The notes beneath the pieces are model-generated. The model saw nothing but the letters and a program-made list of their open reading frames with translations. It made no database searches and was not told the DNA's origin. Made by a program: the position numbers and the translations under genes. From the NCBI RefSeq assembly GCF_000513195.1, contig NZ_CBVI010000104.1, positions 22,102 through 86,101 on the forward strand: 64,000 nt of DNA, written 5' to 3'. Positions within the stretch are counted from its first letter, which is position 1; the number at the start of each line of letters is the position of its first letter. This DNA comes from Bacteroides timonensis. Lineage in GTDB: Bacteria > Bacteroidota > Bacteroidia > Bacteroidales > Bacteroidaceae. Positions 26,347 to 34,806 of this stretch are shown here, piece by piece.

Positions 26347-27198
26347 ATGGCAAATCCGATTCTTCCTGGTATATCAGAAGCTGAACAAGAACTGTTGTAC
26401 AAGAAACTAAACGAATACAATCAGGGAAGAACCTCTTACAAAGAGGCAGGTGCTTATCTGGTTGTACTGCCCCGTCCGGAGTCTCCCCGTTACTCCTTAT
26501 GGGTGTATTCCCCTCTTCCCGAACGCCAGTCCATCTTTTACGTCCAGGACCTCTCTACAGACATCCATGAAAGTCTGCGAGCGGCAAGCAGCCTATGTTA
26601 TTATTCTCCACGTTGCATTCTGCTAGTAGAATACAATGTCAAACGCATGCAGAGTAAGGGAGACGACATTATCTCTTTCGGAAAGTATCATGGACATTTC
26701 CTGCACGAAATCTTCCGTATCGATCCGGCATATGTGAGTTGGATTGCTTATAAATTTACTCCACGTATACCAAAACAGGAACGCTTCGTACAGATAGCAC
26801 AAGTATATCATTCCGTCCATCTGGATATTCAGAAGCGGCAGGCACATCAGAAATATTCTACCAGCCGTTTTCTGGGAAAAGAAGGGGATAAAGTGAAAGA
26901 ACTGACACTGAAAGTGCTCCGTGTCCGGCTGGAAGACGATCCTTACAAAACCACCGTGAAAGGAACGACTCCTTATTTCTATGTCCGGCAGATACTGACT
27001 TTGGAAGACCCTATCGGCAATCTCGTCACTTTCCGGATCAGCTCGCGTACGGCAAGCCGGGAATCGTGCCAGGTACCCGCTACGGAGCACGCTTTCGAGC
27101 CCGGAGAATCGGTATATATTGCCTCGGCACGCATCTCTTGTACCTTTACTTCGGGAAACAAGCAATACACCCGCCTCAATTATGTCAAGTTTAAATAA
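26347..27198 (+). CDS. Uncharacterised protein with ExoX-C-like motif
   Basis: 283 residues, no signal peptide, cytosolic. The central part (about 108-140) reads 'ISFGKYHGHFLHEIFRIDPAYVSWIAYKF', which matches the small ExoX-C/'fGkykGk' module found at the ends of exonucleases and in other DNA-processing proteins. The N-terminal part (about 1-100) and the C-terminal beta-rich domain (about 185-283, ending 'YTRLNYVKFK') are unassigned. The C-terminus has an OB-like look: 'FRISSRTASRESCQVPATEHAFEPGESVYIASARI'. Family known widely in Bacteroides, function unknown; a nucleic-acid role is an inference. Confidence 0.75.
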   Translation: MANPILPGISEAEQELLYKKLNEYNQGRTSYKEAGAYLVVLPRPESPRYSLWVYSPLPERQSIFYVQDLSTDIHESLRAASSLCYYSPRCILLVEYNVKRMQSKGDDIISFGKYHGHFLHEIFRIDPAYVSWIAYKFTPRIPKQERFVQIAQVYHSVHLDIQKRQAHQKYSTSRFLGKEGDKVKELTLKVLRVRLEDDPYKTTVKGTTPYFYVRQILTLEDPIGNLVTFRISSRTASRESCQVPATEHAFEPGESVYIASARISCTFTSGNKQYTRLNYVKFK

Positions 27199-27256
27199 AC
27201 TTAAAAGATAGAGCGGTATTATTCCTATTAAAAACATTCGTCCTTTCTTTGTCGGC

Positions 27257-27336
27257 AGAAAAGGGGGTGCTATAAAAATAGCTGAGATTATACCCAATGA
27301 ACCTGATACGGTTAGTACCGTCGAAGGGAATTTTCT
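27257..27336 (+). ncRNA. TPP riboswitch (THI element)
   Basis: Contains the conserved thi-box pieces in order: GGGGGTGC, GCTGAGAT, ATACCC, TGAACCTGAT, then GGTTAGTACC and CGAAGGGA. The outer stem P1 is AGAAAA (27257-27262) with TTTTCT (27331-27336). It lies 70 bp ahead of thiE and should repress thiE-thiC-thi4 when thiamine pyrophosphate is plentiful. Confidence 0.97.
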
Positions 27337-27406
27337 TTCTATATTCTACTATTCGTTTATACTACTATCCCTTTCTGTAAGTATAATTTCTAAATTCAGA
27401 GTTTGA

Positions 27407-28027
27407 ATGTTTGACGTACAATTCATTACGCATTTTACGGCATCCATTTCTTATTCGGACTCCGCACGCATAGCCCTTGAAGGGGGTTGCCGCTGGGTTC
27501 AGCTTCGGATGAAGGATGCTTCTTCAGAAGAGCTGAAAGCCACAGCCATGCAAGTGCAGGAACTCTGCCGCCAATACGGAGCCACGTTCATCATTGATGA
27601 CCACGTGGAACTGGTGAAACAGATTGGCGCGGACGGTGTCCACTTAGGAAAACTGGATATGCCGATAAAAGAAGCAAGGGAAAGGCTGGGCAAAGATTTC
27701 ATTATTGGCGGAACAGCCAACACGTTCGAGGACATCCGGCAACATGCCGCTGATGGCGCCGACTACATCGGTTGCGGCCCTTTCCGCTTCACAACTACCA
27801 AACAAAAGTTATCACCCATTCTGGGGCTGGACGGTTATCATTCCATCCTGACGCAAATGCACGAAGAAGGAATAACAATTCCTGTCGTTGCCATCGGTGG
27901 AATCACACGTGAGGACATCCCATCCCTGAAAGCATCAGGACTGAGCGGAATAGCATTGAGCGGCGGTATTCTAAAAGCTGAGAATCCGGTACGTGAAATG
28001 GAAACAATTATACGACTGACCCAATAG
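27407..28027 (+). CDS. thiE: Thiamine-phosphate synthase
   Basis: Joins HMP-pyrophosphate with the thiazole phosphate to give thiamine phosphate. 206-residue TIM barrel with 'WVQLRMKDAS' (about 30-39), 'FIIDDHVELVKQIGADGVHLGKLD' (the Asp pair binding magnesium pyrophosphate), 'GGTANTFEDIRQHAADGADYIGCGPFR-TTTK' and 'VVAIGGITREDIPSL'. All ThiE substrate motifs are kept. First gene after the TPP riboswitch, 17 bp before thiC. A second, more diverged ThiE/TenI protein is encoded at 30725. Confidence 0.94.
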   Translation: MFDVQFITHFTASISYSDSARIALEGGCRWVQLRMKDASSEELKATAMQVQELCRQYGATFIIDDHVELVKQIGADGVHLGKLDMPIKEARERLGKDFIIGGTANTFEDIRQHAADGADYIGCGPFRFTTTKQKLSPILGLDGYHSILTQMHEEGITIPVVAIGGITREDIPSLKASGLSGIALSGGILKAENPVREMETIIRLTQ

Positions 28028-28044
28028 CAATCAATTAGCGAACC

Positions 28045-29739
28045 ATGGAAGATAAAACAAAAATTACTTATCCCGAATCCGAGAAAGTCTATATGCAGGG
28101 GCAACTCCATCCTTATCTGAAAGTTGGGATGCGAAAAGTGAACCTTACCCCTACCGTAATAGTGGAAAACGGGAAAAAAGTTATGACGGAGAATGCACCC
28201 GTCTACATATATGATACAAGCGGCGCATACAGTGATCCGGAACAGAAGGTAGATTTAAAGAAAGGTTTGCCACGCCTCCGCGAACCGTGGATACAGGAAC
28301 GGGATGTAGAACGGTTGACGGAAATCAGCTCCGAATATGGAAAGATGCGTCTGGCAGACAAAAGTCTTGACTCCCTCCGTTTTGATCATATCACTTTGCC
28401 CTATCGCGCCAAAGCAGGCAAGCAGATTACGCAGATGTACTATGCCAAACAGGGTATCATAACACCGGAAATGGAGTATGTAGCCATCCGTGAGAATATG
28501 AACTGCCAAGAGTTGGGTATAGAAACTTACATCACACCTGAGTTTGTGCGTGATGAAATTGCGGCAGGACGTGCCGCCTTACCCGCCAACATCAACCATC
28601 CCGAAGCAGAACCTATGATTATCGGTTCAAAGTTCCTCGTAAAGATTAATACGAATATCGGAAATTCAGCTACCTCTTCCACGATTGAAGAAGAAGTGGA
28701 AAAGGCCGTCTGGAGTTGCAAATGGGGTGGAGATACGCTGATGGACTTATCTACAGGAGAGAATATTCACGAGACACGGGAATGGATTATCCGGAATTGT
28801 CCTGTTCCGGTAGGTACGGTTCCCATGTATCAGGCAATGGAGAAAGTACACGGAAAGGCGGAAAACCTTACCTGGGAGCTATTTAAGGATACCCTGATCG
28901 AACAGTGCGAGCAAGGGGTAGATTATTTTACAATCCACTGCGGCATCCGCCTGAAGAATATTCATTATGCCAATGACCGCCTTTGCGGAATGGTGAGCCG
29001 GGGAGGAAGCATTATCTCCCAATGGTGTAAAATCCATCAGAAAGAGAGTTTCCTGTATGAGCATTTCGATGATATATGCGATATATGCACACAATATGAT
29101 GTGGCACTTTCATTAGGTGACGGTTTGCGTCCGGGAGCTATCCGTGATGCGAACGACCGGGCACAATTTGCGGAACTGGATACGATGGGAGAACTGGTAG
29201 AACGCGCCTGGGCAAAAAATGTACAGGCATTCATCGAAGGTCCGGGACACGTACCCATGCATAAGATCAGGGAAAATATGGACCGACAGATTGAGAAATG
29301 CCACGGAGCACCGTTCTATACTCTCGGTCCACTGGTTACAGATATTGCACCGGGATATGATCACATCACAAGTGCCATTGGCGCAGCACAAATCGGTTGG
29401 TACGGAACAGCGATGCTTTGCTATGTGACACCCAAAGAACATCTTGCATTACCGCAGAAAGAAGATGTACGCGTAGGAGTGGTAACTTACAAAATTGCCG
29501 CACACGCCGCAGACCTTGCCAAAGGCCATCCGGGTGCCGAAGTACGTGACGATGCCTTAAGCAAAGCCCGCTATGAATTCCGCTGGAAAGACCAGTTCAA
29601 TCTGAGTCTTGATCCGGAACGCGCCTTGCAATATTACAAGGAAGCCAACCACCTGAACGGGAAGTATTGCACCATGTGCGGGCCCAACTTCTGTGCCATG
29701 CGCATCAGCCAACGACTGAGAGATTGTGATTATGAATAA
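28045..29739 (+). CDS. thiC: Phosphomethylpyrimidine synthase (HMP-P synthase)
   Basis: Radical-SAM enzyme converting aminoimidazole ribotide to HMP phosphate. 564 residues with the non-canonical C-terminal cluster motif 'CTMCGPNFCAM' (CxxCx4C) that holds the 4Fe-4S cluster. Core motifs include 'NINHPEAEPMIIG', 'KINTNIGNSATSS', 'DLSTGENIHETREWIIRN', 'HCGIRLKN', 'SRGGSI' and 'EGPGHVPMHKI'. Length fits ThiC without a long N-terminal extension. 17 bp after thiE and under the same riboswitch. A repeat-bearing hairpin follows before thi4. Confidence 0.97.
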   Translation: MEDKTKITYPESEKVYMQGQLHPYLKVGMRKVNLTPTVIVENGKKVMTENAPVYIYDTSGAYSDPEQKVDLKKGLPRLREPWIQERDVERLTEISSEYGKMRLADKSLDSLRFDHITLPYRAKAGKQITQMYYAKQGIITPEMEYVAIRENMNCQELGIETYITPEFVRDEIAAGRAALPANINHPEAEPMIIGSKFLVKINTNIGNSATSSTIEEEVEKAVWSCKWGGDTLMDLSTGENIHETREWIIRNCPVPVGTVPMYQAMEKVHGKAENLTWELFKDTLIEQCEQGVDYFTIHCGIRLKNIHYANDRLCGMVSRGGSIISQWCKIHQKESFLYEHFDDICDICTQYDVALSLGDGLRPGAIRDANDRAQFAELDTMGELVERAWAKNVQAFIEGPGHVPMHKIRENMDRQIEKCHGAPFYTLGPLVTDIAPGYDHITSAIGAAQIGWYGTAMLCYVTPKEHLALPQKEDVRVGVVTYKIAAHAADLAKGHPGAEVRDDALSKARYEFRWKDQFNLSLDPERALQYYKEANHLNGKYCTMCGPNFCAMRISQRLRDCDYE

Positions 29740-29825
29740 GCTACGAGTTACAAGCTACGAGCTACAAGTGCTCTGCAGTTTCATAGCGCAGCCACTCGTA
29801 GCTTGTAGCTCGTAACTTGTAACTT
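29738..29825. repeat. Long hairpin of CTACGAG/CTACAAG words between thiC and thi4
   Basis: A 33-base arm (29738-29770) and its near-complement (29793-29825) differ at about five positions, several of which remain G-U pairs in RNA. Built from the same words as the spacer at 16684. Inside a probable operon, it may partially stop transcription or protect the thiC message. Confidence 0.7.
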
Positions 29826-29862
29826 GTAGTTTGTAACTATTACTTTTTAAACTTATAAGAAA

Positions 29863-30636
29863 ATGATTGAAACAAAAGTATCCAAAGGTATCATCAGTAC
29901 CTATTTTGAGAAATTAGAGAGAAATCTTGATCTGGACGTTGCCATTGTAGGTGGTGGTCCGTCGGGCATAGTAGCCGCTTATTATCTGGCAAAGGCCGGG
30001 TTGAAAGTAGCGCAGTTCGACCGTAAGCTTGCCCCCGGCGGCGGAATGTGGGGCGGTGCCATGATGTTCAACCAGATTGTGATTCAGGAAGAAGCGATTG
30101 ACATTGTAAAGGAATTCAATATCAACCACGAGGAATATGAGGACGGCTTATATGTGATGGACTCTGTAGAGAGTACCTCTGCATTGCTTTATCATGCCGT
30201 ACATGCCGGAGCCACCGTATTCAACTGCTATTCCGTAGAAGATGTTATCTTCAAGAATAATACGGTAAGCGGAGTAGTGGTAAACTGGACTCCCGTATTA
30301 CGCGAAGGCATGCACGTGGACCCGCTAAACATCCTTGCAAAGATAGTAATAGACGGAACAGGCCATGACAGCGAAATAGCCGCTACCGTAGCCCGCAAGA
30401 ATGGCAGTCGCCTGGCAACCGAAACCGGTGGTGTAATTGGCGAACGTTCACTGGATGTAATTGCAGGAGAGGAAGAGGTTGTAAACGGTACGAAGGAAAT
30501 CTATCCGGGACTTTACGTTTGCGGCATGGCTGCTTCCGCCGTTTCGGGCACTCCGCGTATGGGACCGATCTTTGGAGGAATGTTGATGTCCGGTAAAAAG
30601 GTAGCTGAGGAAATTATCGCGAAGCTGAAGAAGTAA
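29863..30636 (+). CDS. thi4: Thi4-type thiazole synthase (sulfide-dependent kind)
   Basis: Makes the ADP-thiazole precursor of thiamine from NAD and glycine. 257 residues with the dinucleotide-binding 'DVAIVGGGPSGIVAAYYLAK' (about 25-44), 'LAPGGGMWGGAMMFN' and C-terminal 'YVCGMAASAVSGTPRMGPIFGGMLMSG'. In yeast THI4 the sulfur-donating Cys lies seven residues after the GHD motif. Here GHD is at 167-169 and the aligned position is V176, so the protein cannot be a suicide donor and should use free sulfide, as in non-Cys Thi4 enzymes of anaerobes. It replaces ThiG/ThiH/ThiS, none of which are seen here. Third gene of the riboswitch operon. Confidence 0.9.
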   Translation: MIETKVSKGIISTYFEKLERNLDLDVAIVGGGPSGIVAAYYLAKAGLKVAQFDRKLAPGGGMWGGAMMFNQIVIQEEAIDIVKEFNINHEEYEDGLYVMDSVESTSALLYHAVHAGATVFNCYSVEDVIFKNNTVSGVVVNWTPVLREGMHVDPLNILAKIVIDGTGHDSEIAATVARKNGSRLATETGGVIGERSLDVIAGEEEVVNGTKEIYPGLYVCGMAASAVSGTPRMGPIFGGMLMSGKKVAEEIIAKLKK

Positions 30637-30675
30637 TTTCCCAGAAACCACTATTTATCAAGGTGGGCAATTTTT

Positions 30676-30700
30676 TCACCACAGATTTAATCTGTGGTGA
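30676..30700. terminator. Convergent hairpin between thi4 and tenI-like gene
   Basis: TCACCACAGATT and AATCTGTGGTGA form an almost uninterrupted palindrome. A TTTTTT run lies on its left side, so it reads as A-rich on the minus strand; the plus strand lacks a strong T-run. Probably still a shared transcription end. Confidence 0.5.
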
Positions 30701-30724
30701 TCTTTGGCATACTCTTGTATAGAC

Positions 30725-31327
30725 TTATCCTGCAATCTTTTTCAGCCTCCTGAAATGAGCAAGCAACTCTTCGGCATCTTTCCACGTATGGTAACGGTTC
30801 CAGATATCTCCTAATAAAGCTGCACCACCAAAGCCAAGAGACTTTATTTCCACAAGGTTCACCTCACTTATTCCGCCTAAGGCTACTACCTTTTCATGGA
30901 TGACTCCGCTTTCCTGTGCTTGTTTCAACTCATCCTTTGAATATCCCGAGCGATATCCCTGTTTGGAAATGCTATCGTAAACAGGACTCATAAGCACATA
31001 ATTGAATAGGGAGACTGTACTTTCCACTTCTTCCAAGCTATGGCAGGCACGACTCAGTATTCCCTCATAATTTGCAGGTGCCTCCGGATGACGGGAATTC
31101 AAGTGAATTCCGCCTAGAAGATATTTATCTTTCAAAGAAAAGAAATCATGAATGACAATCCGGGTTCTATATTCCGGAGCAATACCTTGCAGCAGATTTT
31201 CTACCGCATGAACATCCGCATCCGGTTTGCGTACATGCAGCAAGTCCAGTCCGGCTTTGAATAACTCAGTGACGATGCGTGCTTCATCCGGAATAAAATC
31301 CGGAGAGGTGATAATAATCAGTTTCAT
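30725..31327 (-). CDS. TenI/ThiE-like thiamine phosphate synthase family protein
   Basis: About 200-residue TIM-barrel paralogue of thiE. It has 'LLHVRKPDADVHAVENLLQ', 'IVIHDFFSLKDKYLLGGIHLNSRHP' and 'VVALGGISEVNLVEIKSLGFGGAALLGDIW', but the ThiE residues that bind the pyrimidine pyrophosphate ('IDDHV..', 'GP...T.TK') are replaced by 'HDFFSL' and 'SPVYDSISKQGYRSG'. It resembles TenI-type proteins, which help thiazole aromatisation. The frame reaches 31342 with an 11-bp overlap on thiD, but the ATG at 31327 begins the family motif 'MKLIIITSP'. Cotranscribed with thiD. Confidence 0.85.
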   Translation of the reverse strand: MKLIIITSPDFIPDEARIVTELFKAGLDLLHVRKPDADVHAVENLLQGIAPEYRTRIVIHDFFSLKDKYLLGGIHLNSRHPEAPANYEGILSRACHSLEEVESTVSLFNYVLMSPVYDSISKQGYRSGYSKDELKQAQESGVIHEKVVALGGISEVNLVEIKSLGFGGAALLGDIWNRYHTWKDAEELLAHFRRLKKIAG

Positions 31328-31331
31328 TTTT

Positions 31332-32150
31332 CTATCCTTCATTTACCGGATGCGTCGGAAACGGGAAATGCCACAAAGGACCATTCCCCTGCCCTATACG
31401 TAAATTCTTCCCGGCTTCAATAGCACAGGAAATGTATTCTTTGGCCTGTTCCACTGCTTCATACAAGGATGATCCTTGCGCCAGAAAAGTGGCAATGGCG
31501 GATGAAAGCGTGCATCCCGTACCGTGCAGGTTGGCGGAATGAATACGCCTGCCACCAAAGATATTCAGTTCTTTTCCGTCATAAAGTACATCGCACATTT
31601 CATGACCGGTCAGATGACCTCCTTTAATAAGAAAAGCACAGTGATATTTTTCGAATAACCGGCATGCGGCATCCTCCATTTCATCAATCGTCTGAACCGG
31701 TTGTTGCAACAATACTTCTGTTTCGTGCAGATTAGGAGTTACGAGAGTTACTTTCGGAATCAACTTAGTACGAATGGCTTCCAATGCCTCATCCGTCATC
31801 AGACTATGCCCGCTGGTAGAAACCATCACCGGATCGAAAACCACTTTCCGGGGAGAATAGCGACGCAGTATCCGTACTATTTCATAGATAATCTCTACGT
31901 TTCCGGTCATACCTATTTTAATGGCATCCGGTTGCAAGTCTTCCATCACCGCCTGCATCTGTTGGCCTACCAGCTCTGCCGCAATAGGATGAACGGCTTG
32001 CACACCCAATGTATTCTGCACTGTAATGGCTGTGATGGCAGTAGCTGCATAACCTCCAAGTGCCGAGATAGCTTTTATATCTGCCTGTATACCCGCGCCA
32101 CCGGAACTGTCGGAACCGGCAACGGAAAGAACGATTGCTTTCTTATCCAT
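31332..32150 (-). CDS. thiD: Hydroxymethylpyrimidine kinase / HMP-P kinase
   Basis: Phosphorylates HMP and HMP-P, supplying the pyrimidine for thiamine. Ribokinase fold, 272 residues: 'VAGSDSSGGAGIQADIKAISALGGY' (about 10-34), 'AITVQNT', 'DPVMVSTSGHSLM' and the anion-hole motif 'HSANLHGTGCTLSSAIATFLA' near residue 215. Length and motifs are standard. It lies on the opposite strand from the thiECthi4 operon and has no visible riboswitch of its own. The Gfo/Idh gene begins upstream with an 8-bp gap to its stop, so the two may be cotranscribed. Confidence 0.95.
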   Translation of the reverse strand: MDKKAIVLSVAGSDSSGGAGIQADIKAISALGGYAATAITAITVQNTLGVQAVHPIAAELVGQQMQAVMEDLQPDAIKIGMTGNVEIIYEIVRILRRYSPRKVVFDPVMVSTSGHSLMTDEALEAIRTKLIPKVTLVTPNLHETEVLLQQPVQTIDEMEDAACRLFEKYHCAFLIKGGHLTGHEMCDVLYDGKELNIFGGRRIHSANLHGTGCTLSSAIATFLAQGSSLYEAVEQAKEYISCAIEAGKNLRIGQGNGPLWHFPFPTHPVNEG

Positions 32151-32158
32151 AAACCAAA

Positions 32159-33214
32159 TTACAACTTTATAACATTCCCTGTACGACTACTCTCCCATGC
32201 CGCCTCAATCAGGTGGATAACGCCAAGCACTCCGCACGCATCACTTTGCAACACTTCGCCATTCCGGATATGCTGATAAATATTCTCATAAAAAGCAGCG
32301 TAGTTTCCGGGAAGGGTCGGATAAGGTTTCCGCACCACATTACCATCTTTTTCCGTATGGAGTATTCCCCATTGGGATTCATCCTCTTCTCCCCAATGCG
32401 GGGTATCCGGCAACATACCTTTAGTCAGATCTGCCTCTTGAGGATCAAGACCATACTTCACATAAGAGCCTTCCGTTCCATGAAGAACAAAGCGAGGTTC
32501 ATTCTCACACATCAGATAGCTGGCTTTCAAGGTGATTTTCACTTCCGGCATCCGGGCAGGTTTCATCAGATGGATGATAAAATAATCATCTACTTTACCA
32601 CCGGTACGTAAAGTTGCAATATCAGCAAATACAGCTTCGGGCATGCCAAATAGTTGAACAGCCTGGTCGATGACATGGGCACCCAGATTATAAGTCAGAC
32701 CACCACCATTCTCGCCGGTTTCTTTCCAAGTGTTCGGCTTGATGAAATTCCGGTAGCGAGGAAAGGTTGATTCAAATTCGACCAGACGGCCTAACAATCC
32801 TTGAGTCAATATTTCTTTCACGGTCAGGAAATCACAATCCCAACGACGATTCTGGTAAACACTTAAGGTCAGTTCTTTTTCCGCAGCAAGAGCTACGAGT
32901 TCTTCACCTTCCTCTACAGTAGTGGTGAAAGGTTTTTCAACGATAACATGTTTTCCGGCTTCGAGAGCACGACGGGCATATTCGTAATGGAAACTGTCAG
33001 GGGTGTTCACTACCACTAACTCCAGTTCTTCCACTCCTATCAATTCATCAAAACTACGCACAATACGGGATTGCGGATACTTCGCCCGTGACAATTCTTT
33101 ACTACGCTCAGTGACAGCAGTCAACTCAAAATGAGGATTTGTGGAAATAAAAGGAGCATGAAACACTTGTCCCGACATTCCAAAGGCAGCCAATCCGGTT
33201 CTTATCTTATCCAT
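32159..33214 (-). CDS. Gfo/Idh/MocA-family oxidoreductase
   Basis: NAD(P)-dependent sugar dehydrogenase family protein of about 350 residues. The N-terminal Rossmann domain contains 'GLAAFGMSGQVFHAPF' (about 5-20) and the conserved 'EKPFTTTVEEGEELVALA' motif; the C-terminal alpha/beta domain carries 'YNLGAHVIDQAVQLFG', with the His used as catalytic or substrate-binding residue in this family. The frame runs to 33268 but ATGs at 33214 or 33223 match the family start. The likely substrate is a sugar or inositol, unknown. Adjacent to thiD but not obviously related to thiamine. Confidence 0.9.
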   Translation of the reverse strand: MDKIRTGLAAFGMSGQVFHAPFISTNPHFELTAVTERSKELSRAKYPQSRIVRSFDELIGVEELELVVVNTPDSFHYEYARRALEAGKHVIVEKPFTTTVEEGEELVALAAEKELTLSVYQNRRWDCDFLTVKEILTQGLLGRLVEFESTFPRYRNFIKPNTWKETGENGGGLTYNLGAHVIDQAVQLFGMPEAVFADIATLRTGGKVDDYFIIHLMKPARMPEVKITLKASYLMCENEPRFVLHGTEGSYVKYGLDPQEADLTKGMLPDTPHWGEEDESQWGILHTEKDGNVVRKPYPTLPGNYAAFYENIYQHIRNGEVLQSDACGVLGVIHLIEAAWESSRTGNVIKL

Positions 33215-33391
33215 ATCTTTCATTTTTTCTTTCGGCAAAACTAATGAATTTATCATTATTTGCTTCATGAAGCAACGATAATATCAAAATCTCCAATCCA
33301 AAAATCAATTCTGACTATATACTTCGACTGGAAACAGGTATTTTTGCCACACGCATTATGTAGATTGAATACCATATTTATATTGAATACC

Positions 33392-34762
33392 ATGAAGAAA
33401 TTAGCTTTTTTAGCCTGTCTACTCCCCATTCTATGGGCGGCATGTAGCAGCACTGCAACCACCCGCAAAGAATCCGGTGAATGGGCAAAAGTCCCCGAAA
33501 TCCTGAAGAACATTGTTCCGCCCACTTTTCCGGACAGTATATATGACGTAACTGCCTACGGGGCAAAAAACGATACGAGTTTTGACAGCCGACCTGCCAT
33601 ATTGGAAGCCATCAATCAATGTAATACAAATGGCGGCGGCACCGTTCTCATCCCTGCCGGAAACTATTTCAGCAAAGGCGCCATCCTGCTGAAAAGTAAT
33701 GTAAACCTGCACGTTGCGGAAGGCGCACGTCTGGAATTCTCGACCGTGGCCTCTGACTATCTCCCCATGGTATTGACCAAATGGGAAGGAACGGAATGTT
33801 TCAACTACTCCCCTTTCATCTATGCCTACCAGTGCACCAATGTCGCCCTGACCGGCAAAGGCACGATTGACGGCAACGGAGCTGTAACTTTCAATGGTTG
33901 GCACGCCCTGCAAGGTCCCTCCTTGGATCGCTTGCGCCAGATGGGTATAGATTCCATCCCGGTATACGAACGCGTATTCGGAGAGGGATATTACCTGCGC
34001 CCGTGCATGATACAATTCTACGGCTGCAAGAATGTACTTGTAGAAGATGTACAGATATACGATTCTCCGTTCTGGATTATCCATCCTGTATTCTGCGACA
34101 ATGTCACCGTACGCAATGTATATATAGACAGTAACAACTACAACAACGATGGTTGTGATCCGGAATCAAGCACGAACGTACTGATTGAGAACATGGACTT
34201 CAATGTGGGAGATGATGGCATCGCCATAAAATCAGGACGCGACCAGGACGGCTGGCGCATCGGCCAAGCCACGGAAAATGTGATTATCCGTAACTGCCAC
34301 TTCGCCCGGTGGGCCATTACCATCGGTAGTGAAATGTCCGGTGGCGTACGGAACATCTTTATCGAGGATTGCAAGATAGACAGTTGCCGCAATGGTATTT
34401 ACTTCAAATCAAATCTGGACCGTGGCGGTTACTTTGAAAATCTGAACATGCGCCGGATAGAAGCGGACGTCTGCCTGTGGGGAGTGATTAATTTCCGTAC
34501 GAACTACCACGGATACCGCGGTGGAAATCATCCGACACTCTTCCGCAATATCTGCATAGAAGATGTAACTTGCAACCGCGTGGACAGCGTAGCACTCATG
34601 GCAAACGGATTACCGGAAGCTAAACTTTATAATATCACCCTGCGGAACATAAAGGTAAAACAGGCACCGAAAGCCATACAGATGGACAATGTAGTGAACT
34701 TAACGCTCGAAAACGTAGAGGTGAACGGTAAGCAGATTACTTCCGCTGAGCAAACTGATTAA
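33392..34762 (+). CDS. GH28-family (polygalacturonase-like) lipoprotein with altered GHG motif
   Basis: 456-residue parallel beta-helix enzyme. Lipobox with Cys at about residue 18 ('PILWAACSS'). The frame opens at 33260, but the lipoprotein signal begins at 33392. Catalytic Asp motifs are kept: 'NNDGCDPES' (D253, D256) and 'GDDGIAIKSG' (D274/D275). 'RNGIYFKSN' stands for the substrate-binding R-K motif. The 'GHG' motif before 'TIGSE' reads 'RWA' here (about 306-308), so the His is lost. The usual role is hydrolysis of galacturonan or related glycans; this change may mean another substrate or mechanism. Next to the HTCS of the large PUL, convergent with it. Confidence 0.87.
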   Translation: MKKLAFLACLLPILWAACSSTATTRKESGEWAKVPEILKNIVPPTFPDSIYDVTAYGAKNDTSFDSRPAILEAINQCNTNGGGTVLIPAGNYFSKGAILLKSNVNLHVAEGARLEFSTVASDYLPMVLTKWEGTECFNYSPFIYAYQCTNVALTGKGTIDGNGAVTFNGWHALQGPSLDRLRQMGIDSIPVYERVFGEGYYLRPCMIQFYGCKNVLVEDVQIYDSPFWIIHPVFCDNVTVRNVYIDSNNYNNDGCDPESSTNVLIENMDFNVGDDGIAIKSGRDQDGWRIGQATENVIIRNCHFARWAITIGSEMSGGVRNIFIEDCKIDSCRNGIYFKSNLDRGGYFENLNMRRIEADVCLWGVINFRTNYHGYRGGNHPTLFRNICIEDVTCNRVDSVALMANGLPEAKLYNITLRNIKVKQAPKAIQMDNVVNLTLENVEVNGKQITSAEQTD

Positions 34763-34776
34763 CAGCAGAAAGGATT

Positions 34777-34805
34777 ATATCCCCATGTCCGGAACATGGG
34801 GATAT
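34777..34805. terminator. Bidirectional terminator
   Basis: ATATCCCCATGT (34777-34788) pairs fully with ACATGGGGATAT (34794-34805) around a 5-base loop, followed by TTC/ATTTA on the plus side. It separates the GH28 gene from the convergent HTCS gene. Confidence 0.85.
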
Positions 34806-34806
34806 T

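Noticed and set aside
30676..30700. A second riboswitch ahead of the tenI-thiD genes
   Set aside because: No thi-box elements upstream of thiD or the Gfo/Idh gene; the structure at 30676 is at the 3' ends of both transcripts.
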